From Gnetum montanum (taxonomy: Eukaryota > Streptophyta > Gnetopsida > Gnetales > Gnetaceae): a stretch of DNA of 38,325 nucleotides. The position numbers were made by a program, and so were the translations under genes. Of this stretch, positions 1 to 8,664 are shown piece after piece; position 1 is the first letter of the stretch, and every line of letters begins with the position of its first letter. The DNA is taken from positions 449,681-488,005 of the forward strand of contig MNCI01026467.1 of the NCBI GenBank assembly GCA_015680685.1, given 5' to 3'. Under the pieces are notes generated by a model. It was not told where the DNA came from and searched no databases. It saw only the letters and a program-made list of their open reading frames with translations.

Positions 1-1
1 T

Positions 2-75
2 CTCGAACAGTTGTTGGGCCGAGTCTCTCGGCTGTGTCTTGCGGAATCAACATTCTGCTTCTAGGTGTCTGGGTA
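2..75. repeat. direct repeat copy A (partner 454-527)
   Basis: The 74 bases starting CTCGAACAGTTGTTGGGCC recur at 454-527 with two mismatches (positions 31 and 33), an offset of 452 bases. Copy B contains the second half of the CCHC knuckle. Copy A directly abuts the ORF1 tail motif, so the ORF1 sequence returns to an upstream point. This looks like the edge of a tandem duplication of about 452 bp that continues left of the window, or an assembly repeat at a contig edge. Confidence 0.8.
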
Positions 76-317
76 GACCTCCTGAAGGGTCTGTTGCTGC
101 CCCAAGTCGATATTCTGTTGTGCTTGTTTGCTCCTAGAATTGGTCTCACTGAGTTATCCTGGGCGGCCCTCACCGTCCCGTACCACTGGGCTACATCTGG
201 CCTCCTTGGTGGAGGACTCCTGCGCCTGTCATTGTCGGGTTTGGGTGCTCCCCCGAACCACGTTTACCCACTCCCCCAAAGGGGGGAGCTCGGGTCTCGA
301 TTCCGTGGTGTTCGGCG

Positions 318-412
318 GGGCTGTGGGTGACCGGGGGGGGACTGTGTGGGGCGTGTGGGTTGGGGGGGTGGTCGTGGGGTTATTTCGGGAGGGGGGTTGG
401 TTGGATGGGGGA
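318..412 (+). other. G-run block with quadruplex potential
   Basis: Within about 95 bases the plus strand has many runs of three or more G, several of six to nine, separated by short spacers. It lies in the proline-rich linker of LINE ORF1 (minus strand, CCN and CAC codons), so the G bias is a by-product of proline coding. It nevertheless meets the usual four-run quadruplex pattern. Confidence 0.55.
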
Positions 413-453
413 CGCAACTGTCCTTTGCGTCCCATGGTGACCCAGTTGCCCCC

Positions 454-527
454 CTCGAACAGTTGTTGGGCCGAGTCTCTCGACCGTGTCTTGCGGAATC
501 AACATTCTGCTTCTAGGTGTCTGGGTT
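454..527. repeat. direct repeat copy B (partner 2-75)
   Basis: Second copy of the 74-base repeat. It lies in its expected place within ORF1, covering part of the CCHC knuckle, and is therefore probably the original copy. Confidence 0.8.
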
Positions 528-1251
528 TCCCGCAACACCAGCAACCGTTTGGCCTGCCTGCCTAGTTTTCGTGCCGCGTGTTGGGGCAGGGTCCACTCCA
601 AGGTTCTCGAAAGTAACTTGGAGGGTTTCCTCCCCCCAAGGAGCTCTAGCACAACCGCCCGGACAAGGTCTGTCTCCGACAAACTGCGCCAGACTTAGAA
701 GCGGGCGAAACCCATTCTCTCCATCGACTGCGTGATGCGGTCAAAGGCAATGAAGTCACCAAAAAACCCCGCAACCTTTGTTAGGAACTTGAGGTTCCAG
801 AGTTCCCACGGAATGTCGGCCACCCGCACCCAGACCAGGGCTCGGGTAAACAAGTTGGCTTCTCGGTGGGCCTCGGGGCGCCACGGGGTCAAGGCAAGCC
901 CTCGAGCCTCGTAGAACCACGGGCCACTGAGCAACACTGAATCCTTGGCCTGCAGGGATGGGAAAATAAAGAGGAGCAGGTCCTCGGAAAGGCTCCGAAC
1001 GTCGACATCACCCACCTTCCATTGTTCCTTTGCCCATCGGCGAATGAGGTCTAGTCGCGGGCGGGCCCCTCGAGAGATGAAATGGCCAATGAGGCTCCTT
1101 TGCATAGTGCAGACGCCCTCGGATGGGGGGTGGTGAACCCGCAGCCGCAGGGTGTGGTCACTGCGGGAGTGGGCCTCGATGGCGCCACCGGGTGCCGGTC
1201 CCCCCAGTTTCTCAGCCCCCAGCCCATCGGGGCCACCCCCAGTTGTTTTGG

Positions 1252-1356
1252 CTGCTGCAGTTGTTGCTCCGATTGTTGCTCTCGTTGTTGTGCCTGCTGT
1301 TGTTCCTGCTGTTGCTGCTCCTGTTGTTGCGCCTGCTGTTGTTCCTGCTGTTCCTC
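1252..1356 (-). repeat. glutamine-codon tract at ORF1 N-terminus
   Basis: Trinucleotide-like tract of CAG/CAA codons with scattered GAG/GAA and GCG/GCA. It reads on the minus strand as a Gln/Glu/Ala-rich segment of about 35 residues leading into QPKQLGVAPMGWGL. A longer subunit is repeated (EQQQAQQ appears twice), so it expanded partly in larger steps. Its reading frame differs from that of the DUF4283 segment, which is evidence of a later frameshift. Confidence 0.7.
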
Positions 1357-1366
1357 AAATCAACTG

Positions 1367-2037
1367 AATTTAACTCTTGTAACCATTATACCATTAATCA
1401 TTTAATCAAGCAAACCATATGTTCGATAGCATAGAATAGATAAATCACATCACAACTATAAACTAACATCCTAGATTTCCCCCCACTCCATCGGACTTAT
1501 AGCAAGATATCAAAATTTGACTTGAGAAGGTATAAAAATATAAATCAAGATTCAGATCCAGGATTTAAGCATTCAAAGGAGAAGGGTTCATTAATCAAAC
1601 TCCAGCCAAAACCAAAGAATTCAACAATTTTAAACATTCACAATTATTCATTGGCCCAAGAATACTTTCACTTTCTGTTCGCGGTATCAATCCTCATATC
1701 AGGGATCCTTGGCCCTTGTTGGCAATCTTTTGCCAAAATGCCCCAAATCGTTATGGGTGTCTCTAAATCATTATAGAAATAGCTGTTATTCAAGTTATTT
1801 CAGTGTGACAGTGATGAGGGCAGATGGAGAGATACAAAAAAGAAATACATGATTCAACAATCCGAGTTTTCAACAACAATCTTGATAATTTCATACAAGC
1901 ATTGTGAAGGTGATTAGGCAAGCAAGAAGAGAAGTTGAGAAAATCAGCCCATGTTGGCCATTATCAAACATAGCAGAGAAGGATCATTTTACCCGCTTGC
2001 CTAGATTTCTTGCTTACTTGGAGAAATTATCAGAATG
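1367..2037. other. AT-rich DNA, no gene seen
   Basis: Unique-looking AT-rich sequence between LINE fragments L1 and L2. The short open frames carry no recognisable domain and no repeats stand out. Confidence 0.5.
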
Positions 2038-2395
2038 TTTTTTCTTTTTCGAGAAAGTATTTGGTTGAAGGAGACCCCCCTGCGAGAAGAACCAGACGGT
2101 TGAAGGAGACCGGGGGGAGCAACAACACAGCTGAAAGGGGGGCAAGCGCCCCCCACCACCCAAGGCCCGCCCGCACTTTAAGGGTTCGTTGGTAGCTGCC
2201 AGCAGGCACAGTCGAGGTGCTCCAGCTCGTGGAGGATATCGAGAGTGTTCCGATGATCCTCCGTGTCCATAAAACTGGCTGCTTGCTGGATGCCCTGCAT
2301 GGCCGCCTCTTGTCTATTTCTGTCTGCTTGGGAAGCCCCGACATCGGGGTGGCAGCGCGCCGAAGTTGGATTGCTATGCAGCATTGGTTTTCTTT
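2038..2395 (-). mobile_element. LINE L2, 3' fragment
   Basis: A short 5'-truncated LINE 3' end on the minus strand. The T-rich stretch at 2038-2050 is its A tail. The minus frame 2384-2178 contains IQQAASFMDTEDHRNTLD, matching the last conserved block of the ORF2 extension in L3 (FQQAMAFVNTEEHREMLE). A GC-rich 3' region follows. No clear target-site duplication was found, so the edges are approximate. Confidence 0.6.
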
Positions 2396-2442
2396 TTTTC
2401 TGCTATCTCTTGTAGTAGCCACAGTCTTCTCTACCTTCCCAA

Positions 2443-2496
2443 CCACGCTTCATGTTGTTGTATCTTTTACCACGCTTCATGTTGTTGTATCTTTTT
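2443..2496. repeat. 27-bp tandem duplication
   Basis: A 27-base unit beginning CCACGCTTCATGTTGTTG occurs at 2443 and again at 2470, head to tail, beside the T-rich edge of LINE fragment L2. No coding role is seen. Confidence 0.8.
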
Positions 2497-3405
2497 TTAC
2501 TACTCGGCTATTTTTCTTTCCATTTTTTAATTCATTTTCTCTTTTCCTCTCCTCTTCTTGTTTGTTGGTGGAATAAGAAATAATGGGTTGTTGCTTGTAA
2601 TTTACTCTTTCTTGAAAACTATTGTTTCTTTTCTTTTCTTTTTAAAGTTCTTTTTTATTTCCACACTAGGTAGTCATGAGTTTAATTCTTTCCATGATCA
2701 TTATCAAAAATTAATAAAATATGTATATTCATAGGTTGTAGGTTCAATTCCTAAATCAACAATTTTTGACATTCCAAAATTCTAATTTTGCTAGATCTCA
2801 AGTTCAATTTTTCTTAATAATTACAAAACATTCAAGCATAAGATCCATCTCTATACCTTTTAGGATTGTCATAAGATGCAAAGAAAGAGTTTTCAAAATA
2901 AATTCATGATAAGGGCAAGTTTATGATACATAATAAAATAAAATACCTTCTTTTTCAAGCCATCAACAATGTAAATTTTTCCATCATTTTACGAGCCTTG
3001 AAAGGCTATCACATGACCTTTCTATAGCCATGGAGGAGGTACTTGTACTCTACTATTCAAAACTAAAAAGAATAACACAGCACAATTAGATGAAACATTT
3101 CATATGCTTATAAAAATAAAATACAAAGCTATGGTGTTTGTACACAATATCCTTTATTGATGGGTCAAGTTCCTCCAACTTGATTCATAGGTCAAGTTCC
3201 TCAATAATGAGCATTTTTTTTGCATTTCCTTTTTAAAATGTTTATATTTCAACATACTTGTTTTAGCTCTTGAGACACACCTTACAGTATTGTTCTTTTT
3301 TTTTCTTTTATTTCTTAGCCTCTTTGCTGAAATAGAATAGAGAATATTCCATTTTCCCATATATTTATTAATATGATTTTTTAAAGCATTCTTTGCATGT
3401 ATTTT
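2497..3405. other. AT-rich DNA, no gene seen
   Basis: AT-rich, pyrimidine-rich at first, with only short spurious open frames. This is the target DNA into which LINE L3 inserted. Confidence 0.5.
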
Positions 3406-3424
3406 AAATCATATTTTTTTATAC
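3406..3424. repeat. target-site duplication, left of L3
   Basis: The 19-base AAATCATATTTTTTTATAC is repeated at 6242-6259 with one T fewer. The two copies bracket LINE L3 exactly, as expected from target-primed reverse transcription. Confidence 0.85.
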
Positions 3425-3436
3425 CAAGCCTACAAT

Positions 3437-5891
3437 GCCTCAAGCAGTGGCGATTAATAGAGCCCTTAACAGAATGGCCCAAGAGATTAGTTTGGAGATT
3501 AATAGAGCAAAATTGGTGCTTTATATTACTAATGCAAATGGGTGCCTTAGGGGGAGAATTACCTAGATGTTGGGCATCATGCCTGGTATGGAACATGATT
3601 CTTACTTCGGTTTCTCAATTTTTGCATGGCATCGAAAACATGCATGGTTGAAGTTGATTCAACATTTGCAACAATGGATCGGACACTGGTGTATGTGGTT
3701 CCTCACCAAGAAAGGGAGAATTCTCCTTGCTACATTAGTCTTGTTGTCCATTGCAAGGTTCACATTTTTGGCTGCCTCTCTCCCAAAAGACATTGTATGC
3801 AAGGTGGATTAGTTGATCAGAAGTTTCATTTGGTCAAGGGAAAAGGGGGTGAATGTTACACTTGGTTAGTTGGGTCGTTGTTGCTAGGCCTAGGGAGGCG
3901 GGTGGTCTTGGGGTATTAAAGTTCTTGGATGTGGTCCTAATGGGCTATCAGACATTAGTGCATCAATTAATCTAGATGGGAATTGACCTAACGCAATGCA
4001 TCCAAATTATAAATAATAAGTACTAGTGTTGGATGGCAAGCAACCATGATTCGATTATTTGGAGAACGTTGTGTCATCATGTCCAGTAAATGACACAATG
4101 GGGTATGATGGGGGTGCCACTGTGCCAAATTATTAATCCTAAGTATCTGACGAGGGAGGGCTAGAAGTCGATTTGGCATGGTAGGCTACCTAAAAAGATT
4201 AAAGTTTTCTTAGGTTGGTGAATCATGTAGTGATTCTGGTGTGGTTTATGCTTAGAGGATGGGGGTTAAACATTAATGATGTTTGTGTGTCTTGTTCTTA
4301 GGAGCCTGAGACATGGACACATTTTGCCTATAACTGTACCTTTGTGACTGCCACTTGGCGGGTTGCTAGAATCTCCCTACCTCTCAAATTGGACGGAGAC
4401 TCCCAGGTGATTGCAATTTTGTGGAGCCTTTGGCAGTGTTGCAACAATTTAATCTTTTGAAATTTACCTTTGCCCCCACCTGTGCAGGTAGTTGCAACTA
4501 GTGTGCATTTGTGGAAGGAGGCGTTTGCCAGCATGGGGGCTACTTTGACTTGTGAGCCTTCCTATGCCAGATTCCAAGGGATGCCAAAGTTGTGGGGCTT
4601 GGTTGAGCATGTGGGCTAGGCCAAGTTCTTACTGATGCTAGTGGGGGACCCTGACTTGCTTGATAGCACTTTTTTCGCCAACTGGAATATGGAGGTTACC
4701 ACCTTTCACGGAGTAAGAATCAAGCTCATCAAGGAGGCGTTGGTGTAGTTTTTAGGGGTGCATGTTGGTGGGGAGGTGGTGATGCCTACGGGAAGGGGTC
4801 TCCAAGATGTGGAGGGTTTCTTCATTGGGTCGATGCCAAGAATTGCGAGTGGTCAGGTGCCCAAATCTGCGCTGCCCCAACTTTGCCAAGATGTTGTTGA
4901 ATTGATAGAATAATTTTGTGTAGTTAGGAAATGTTTGGAAGCTGCAAGAAGTGTTTGTGCATGGGATGGACAATTAACATACTAAAGTTTTTCCTAGCGT
5001 CATTAAGGCAAAGGTGGCATGGGAGACACTCAGGGCTCATCCTCACATTGTGGAGGGTTGCTTAGCCAGTGTTGATGCCGTAGGTGCCTGTTGGACTCTG
5101 TAGTTGTGTTTCGAAGATGGAATGTGGAGAATATTTTTGAGGCTTAAAATCACTCCATTTTTGAAACGCCTGGGTCAAAACTATGACAGGTTGTGTCACC
5201 GAAGGCTACTCCTGTGCCAGAGTGGGCCTACTGACTCGACAACCTTGACCAACAACAGGTTGTTGAGAGGGCTATGGAGGATGTTGCCAAGTAGGTGTGG
5301 GCCAAGGAGTAGTTGATTTGCGAAGCAAAGTGGTAGGCGAGGGAAGAGGCATTCCAACGGTAGCTACAGTAGATTGAGATCAGACATAAGGAAATGGTTA
5401 AGGAAATCCTGTGATAGAAGGAGATAGCTGAGGTAGCAACTAGAGCTTCTTTTGAGGAATAGCTTCATAGGTAGCTGAAAGTTGAGATCAAGTAGGAGGC
5501 GCTTGATAGGCAAGCACAAAAGTAGGAGCAATAGCTGCAGCGGGAACATGAACGGATGGAGGCTAAACAGGTTCTGTGAGAACAGGACTGTGCACATGAG
5601 CATAACACTAACACTTGGCATCGTGAAGGGAAATGCCCCTACGTCATTATGAACATTAACCAGCACTCTTCTTGGTAGGCACTCAGACACTTTATTCAGA
5701 GAACCTCTGCAAAGTTGCATCCCAATAAGAAGGGTGACGCAGTCACTCGTCCATGGAAAGCATAGGCTTTCAAGAATTTTCAACAGGCTATGGCATTTGT
5801 CAATACAGAGGAGCATCGAGAGATGCTCGAGGCTATCCACTTATAGTTGCAAGCCACCTGCAAGTACGCTTGGTTGCTGGACCACATTTGA
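3437..5891 (+). pseudogene. LINE ORF2 C-terminal half with unusual extension
   Basis: Decayed ORF2 product. It opens with MPQAVAINRALNRMAQEISL, the RT segment after the active site (compare ALHRMALEVGLEINKGKSTL in L5). It continues with the thumb (LIRSFIWSREKGGE, near 3810) and zf-RVT (4210-4460, GLNINDVCVSCS then THFAYNCTFVTATW and ILWSLWQ). An extension follows: LWGLVEHVG (4590-4617), VVMPTGRGLQDVEGFF (4777-4824), VPKSALPQLCQ, a coiled-coil region (5258-5600), REGKCPYVIMNIN (5621-5659) and FQQAMAFVNTEEHREMLE (5780-5833), ending near TGA 5891. The coiled-coil frame has 11 TAG, two TGA and no TAA. No RNase H motif is seen. The function of the extension is unknown. Confidence 0.7.
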
Positions 5892-6241
5892 GGGGTGTTG
5901 CCCTTTTCTTTGTTGTTTTTTGATGCTGTGTTTTGGATGGTTGGGGTTGCTTTGTTGGGATTTCAGTTTTTTGGGCTGGTGGGGGGGAGTGAGATATGGT
6001 TTACTAGATGTGGTTGGGGGTTTGTTGTTGGCATTGGGGGTTGTTGATATGCCCCCTTGTTTTGGCTGCTTGGTTTGCTATTTGTGATGATCTTTGACTT
6101 TTTGGGTTAGGGGTACTTCACCCCAAGTTTTGGGCCTCATTTACGATTTTTGCGGGTGGATCCTCCCCCATACTATGTCCCTCATTTGTACATATGCCAT
6201 AGTGATTTGTTTATAATACAATGCCTGAAATTTCTTGAAAA
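5892..6241 (+). other. 3' UTR of LINE L3
   Basis: T- and G-rich sequence after the end of the ORF2 extension, ending in a short A run at 6238-6244. No coding is seen. Confidence 0.6.
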
Positions 6242-6259
6242 AAATCATATTTTTTATAC
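6242..6259. repeat. target-site duplication, right of L3
   Basis: Second copy of the duplication at 3406-3424, directly after the A tail of L3. Confidence 0.85.
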
Positions 6260-6409
6260 ATAAAGTATTTAAACATTTAAACATAATATATATATAAATT
6301 ACAATTCCAATTAGTCACTTCCATCATAGTCCAATCTTAATAGCAAAGCACACACAGCTTCACAACAAAACATGCACAGACACACATATAGAAAGACTAT
6401 TACAATTAT

Positions 6410-6422
6410 CAATGCAAAAACT
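6410..6422. repeat. probable TSD, left (partner 8250-8262)
   Basis: TTACAATTATCAA is repeated exactly at 8250-8262, where it immediately follows the A-rich tail of LINE L4. The placement at the tail makes a target-site duplication likely. Confidence 0.55.
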
Positions 6423-6439
6423 TAAGGAGAAGTGGTTCA

Positions 6440-6800
6440 TTACAATAGTTGCCACTGGGATTACCATGCAATTCGCTATTCAGCAAACAATGTGATATCA
6501 CTACTAGCTTACTAGATGATTATACGTTACACTTAAAAAAATCGATTGTATATATTTCACTAAGTTACTAATATGTAATGAAAATGTAAATCACATAGGA
6601 AATGAAAATTGCATTAAAAAGTAAAGATCTATTATAAGTGAAATGCTGCAATGATTTGAAACAATCTCAATATTTATTTTGGGTCATGAAATATGTCTAG
6701 GTACATCTCACTCAAATAAAAATGCTATACAGTTGCTTTGGATCACATTGCAGGCACTCATGGACTAACTCTAAATTTATGGAATGAACTTGCAAGACTC
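6440..6800 (+). repeat. diverged LTR-X fragment
   Basis: Related to the LTR-X copies at 18924-19788 and 34773-35658. It shares CCACTGGGATTACCA near 6450, a long collinear stretch at 6638-6765 (GCAATGAT...AATCTC...TTTATTT...GTCATG) and CACATTGCAGGCA near 6748. The ends are not recognisable, so this is a decayed internal piece. Confidence 0.6.
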
Positions 6801-6872
6801 TAGTTACTAGTGGATTGAAAAGGTACATTAAACGTGGTCGTTGGATGATATAGACATTACCTACCCCAAATA

Positions 6873-7355
6873 CATCATATCTACAATATCATATGAAAAC
6901 ATATGATATCCTAGGTGCAATGCCGCACTTAACTTATTTAATGTTCATCAGTAATCACAACATTTTGATACCTGTAGTCAACATACAAGGCTTGAATAAC
7001 TTTTGGATGTTTTGATGCATAGTGTAATCCCATTGATATTCATCAAAATTTCTAAGACTAATGAACAAATACATCATATCTACAATATCATAACATGTGA
7101 TATCCTAGGTGCAATGCCACACCTAACTTATTTAATGTTCATCGGTAATCACAACATTTTGGTACCTATAGTCATCATACAAGACTTGAATAACCTTTTG
7201 GACGTTTTGATGCGTAGTGTAATTGCATTGATATTCATCAAAATTTCTAAGAATAATGAACAAATACATCCCATCTACAATATCATATGAAAACATATGA
7301 TATCCTAGGTGCAATGCTGCACTTAACTTATTTAATGTTTATCAGTAATTACATG
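6873..7355. repeat. ~195-bp tandem repeat, 2.5 units
   Basis: Head-to-tail units start at 6873, 7072 and 7267 (199 and 195 bp, then about 89 bp of a third). Each opens with CATCWYATCTACAATATCAT and contains GATATCCTAGGTGCAATG and AACTTATTTAATGTT. The apparent open frame at 7003-7290 is an effect of this repeat and is not a gene. The array adjoins the LTR-X fragment and may be a local expansion in or next to it. Confidence 0.85.
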
Positions 7356-7489
7356 ATTTGGAAGGTCCACGTCATGGGTTTGATTCTGGTGGGCAACACT
7401 GAGTTATATAAAGTTATATTGCATTATATATCTTGGGGTGAACCTATGTTTCACCTATTTCAGGTTCCAATATCCCTTGCACTAGAGGG

Positions 7490-8249
7490 AGTTGAGGGAT
7501 GCTTCCCTTAGGTGTGCATTTCTTGCATATATTAGGGAGGACATGCTCAGTGAGGAACAATAGTGACTCGAGAGAGGATGAGTAGTGGGCCTAGGCCTTT
7601 TTGGAGGAGTAGCATGTGGATCAATCATGAAGCTGCCCACGATCCCATTGATTGATGATGCTTGTGTATGGGGAGGTGTCCATACATGATTATGGGGGTG
7701 AATCATAACATGGTGTAGGTTTCTCGACACAGGTTCATTCACATGGCTTCTAGTAAGCTCTACCCTAACAAAGCTAGGAACTTGGGGACCGACGAACTAT
7801 GGTAGAGGGAAGAGTAGTACAAAGATTTTTAGGAGGCTATGGCTTTTATGGCTTCTAAACACCACAAGGCTATTTTAGACGCAGCCCACGTAGAAGAAAG
7901 GCCACATTGCCCTTGTATAAGGCTTCGTTGACCCATATGATAACAAAGTTCACAAGAATCCGAAAGGGGTGTTTGATGCGGTTCATTAGTTTTTTGGGAA
8001 AGGGTTTTGAGAATGGGGCTCCTAAGGGCCAATGTATCGATTGTTTTTGTATGCTTCCCTTGCACTGGGACAATGTTTCTATCTCTTTGGTTGTCTTTGA
8101 TGTGGAGTGTTGCCATCGGCCCCCCTCTTCGGGGATAATCATCCCCTTTTTGTATTTTTAGGGGGTTATTTGACTTGTTTTTGTGGTTGCAGTGTATTCC
8201 TAATGTTCTCTCTCTCTCTCTCTCTCTCTTAAGAAAGAAAAAAAACATT
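7490..8249 (+). mobile_element. LINE L4, 3' end
   Basis: A LINE 3' end on the plus strand. At about 7735-7900 the frame reads SSKLYPNKARNLGTDELW and then EAMAFMASKHHKAILDAAH, matching the last block of the ORF2 extension in L3 (SAKLHPNKKGDAV, QAMAFVNTEEHREMLEAIH). A 3' UTR, a TC-dinucleotide tract (8207-8229) and an A-rich tail follow. If the 13-base TSD is real, the inserted unit is 6423-8249 and includes the LTR-X fragment and tandem array as nested material. The left edge given here is where LINE-like sequence becomes plausible. Confidence 0.6.
8207..8229. repeat. (TC)n microsatellite
   Basis: Uninterrupted TC dinucleotide repeat just before the A-rich tail of LINE L4, probably part of its 3' UTR. 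Confidence 0.9.
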
Positions 8250-8262
8250 TTACAATTATCAA
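8250..8262. repeat. probable TSD, right (partner 6410-6422)
   Basis: Second copy of TTACAATTATCAA, directly after the L4 tail. It overlaps the predicted donor side of the candidate exon at 8264-8434, so L4 would have inserted just downstream of that exon. Confidence 0.55.
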
Positions 8263-8263
8263 C

Positions 8264-8434
8264 CTCACTTTGAAGCTTGAGCTTGTTGAGCTGCTAGTTT
8301 GCCATGTATCCTTTGGACTCTGCTTGCAATGCTCCTATGATCTTGGCACTAATAGATTCAGAAACAAAAGTACAAATGATCATTTTTGCAAGTGAGTCTG
8401 CTTCAAAGTGCTCTCCCATTCTTTGTTCTCTTGC
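8264..8434 (-). pseudogene. candidate host-gene exon, unidentified
   Basis: A 171-base stretch on the minus strand, preceded by TAG and followed by GTTGAT, so it fits an AG-exon-GT model. It reads as 57 codons in one frame, starting AREQRMGEHFEADSLAKM and ending QLNKLKLQSE. The product looks helical, possibly coiled-coil. One in-frame TAG lies near codon 47. I do not recognise the family. It sits between LINE insertions L4 and L5. It could be a decayed exon of a host gene or a chance open frame. Confidence 0.3.
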
Positions 8435-8664
8435 CTAGTGAGGGCTCCTAGGTCATTAGGCACAACTTAACCATTTTTTACATTTTTACAAACATTATTT
8501 ATATAAGGTAAAGACTTCATTAAATGATGCCAATATAAAAAATCTTGTGAACTATTAAAAGCAACCATACTTATGAAGATTGGATTGGATTGTAGATTTT
8601 TTTTTTCATTCTTAAGATTCTAGATCATAGCTCGCAATTTAGAATTACCACACATAGTACCAAC

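Larger units (their letters stand above)
75..1356 (-). pseudogene. LINE ORF1 protein (DUF4283, CCHC), broken
   Basis: Remnant of a LINE ORF1 RNA-binding protein. In order on the minus strand: a Gln/Glu-rich start (1356-1252); a DUF4283 domain (1105-695) with the GPWFYEARGLALTPW core and IPWELW; a CCHC knuckle at 543-502 (C-x2-C-x4-H-x4-C, CWCCGKPRHLEAEC); a proline-rich linker (435-229); and a tail ending DLGQQQTLQEVY at 75. The L5 copy has the same core (GPWFYRALGLVLTPW) and tail (DLGLQPTLKEVY). It is broken by a TAA after MGFARF, by frameshifts between the Gln tract and DUF4283 and between DUF4283 and the knuckle, and by a stop near 229. Knuckle, linker and tail share one frame. Confidence 0.75.
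1..1366 (-). mobile_element. LINE L1, 5' half, cut by window edge
   Basis: Non-LTR retrotransposon fragment on the minus strand, GC-rich against the AT-rich DNA to its right. It holds the 5' end and most of ORF1; ORF2 would lie left of position 1. It is assigned by parallel order with L5 (9-14.5 kb): DUF4283 domain, CCHC knuckle, proline-rich linker, then an ORF1 tail motif. The right edge is set where the glutamine-codon tract gives way to AT-rich DNA near 1357-1366. No target-site duplication can be tested because the 3' end is missing. Confidence 0.75.
3425..6241 (+). mobile_element. LINE L3, 5'-truncated
   Basis: Non-LTR retrotransposon on the plus strand, starting just past the RT active-site motif and running through the RT C-terminus, zf-RVT, a long unrecognised C-terminal extension and a 3' UTR to a short A tail. 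It has 18-19 bp flanking duplications. Loss of ORF1, endonuclease and most of RT is typical 5' truncation. The coding frame is collinear with L5 and L6 but full of stops. Confidence 0.85.

Noticed and set aside
1082-1434. Cys-, Leu- or Val-rich plus-strand frames
   Set aside because: Reverse-strand shadows of the CAG/CAA tract of LINE ORF1.
5258-5602. TAG read as glutamine (altered genetic code)
   Set aside because: One frame is open except for TAG, but TGA and TAA also interrupt homologous reading frames elsewhere in the window, and CAG deamination in a methylated plant transposon explains the pattern.
7003-7290. 95-codon open frame on plus
   Set aside because: It arises from two copies of the ~195-bp tandem repeat; no domain, and the repeat continues outside it.
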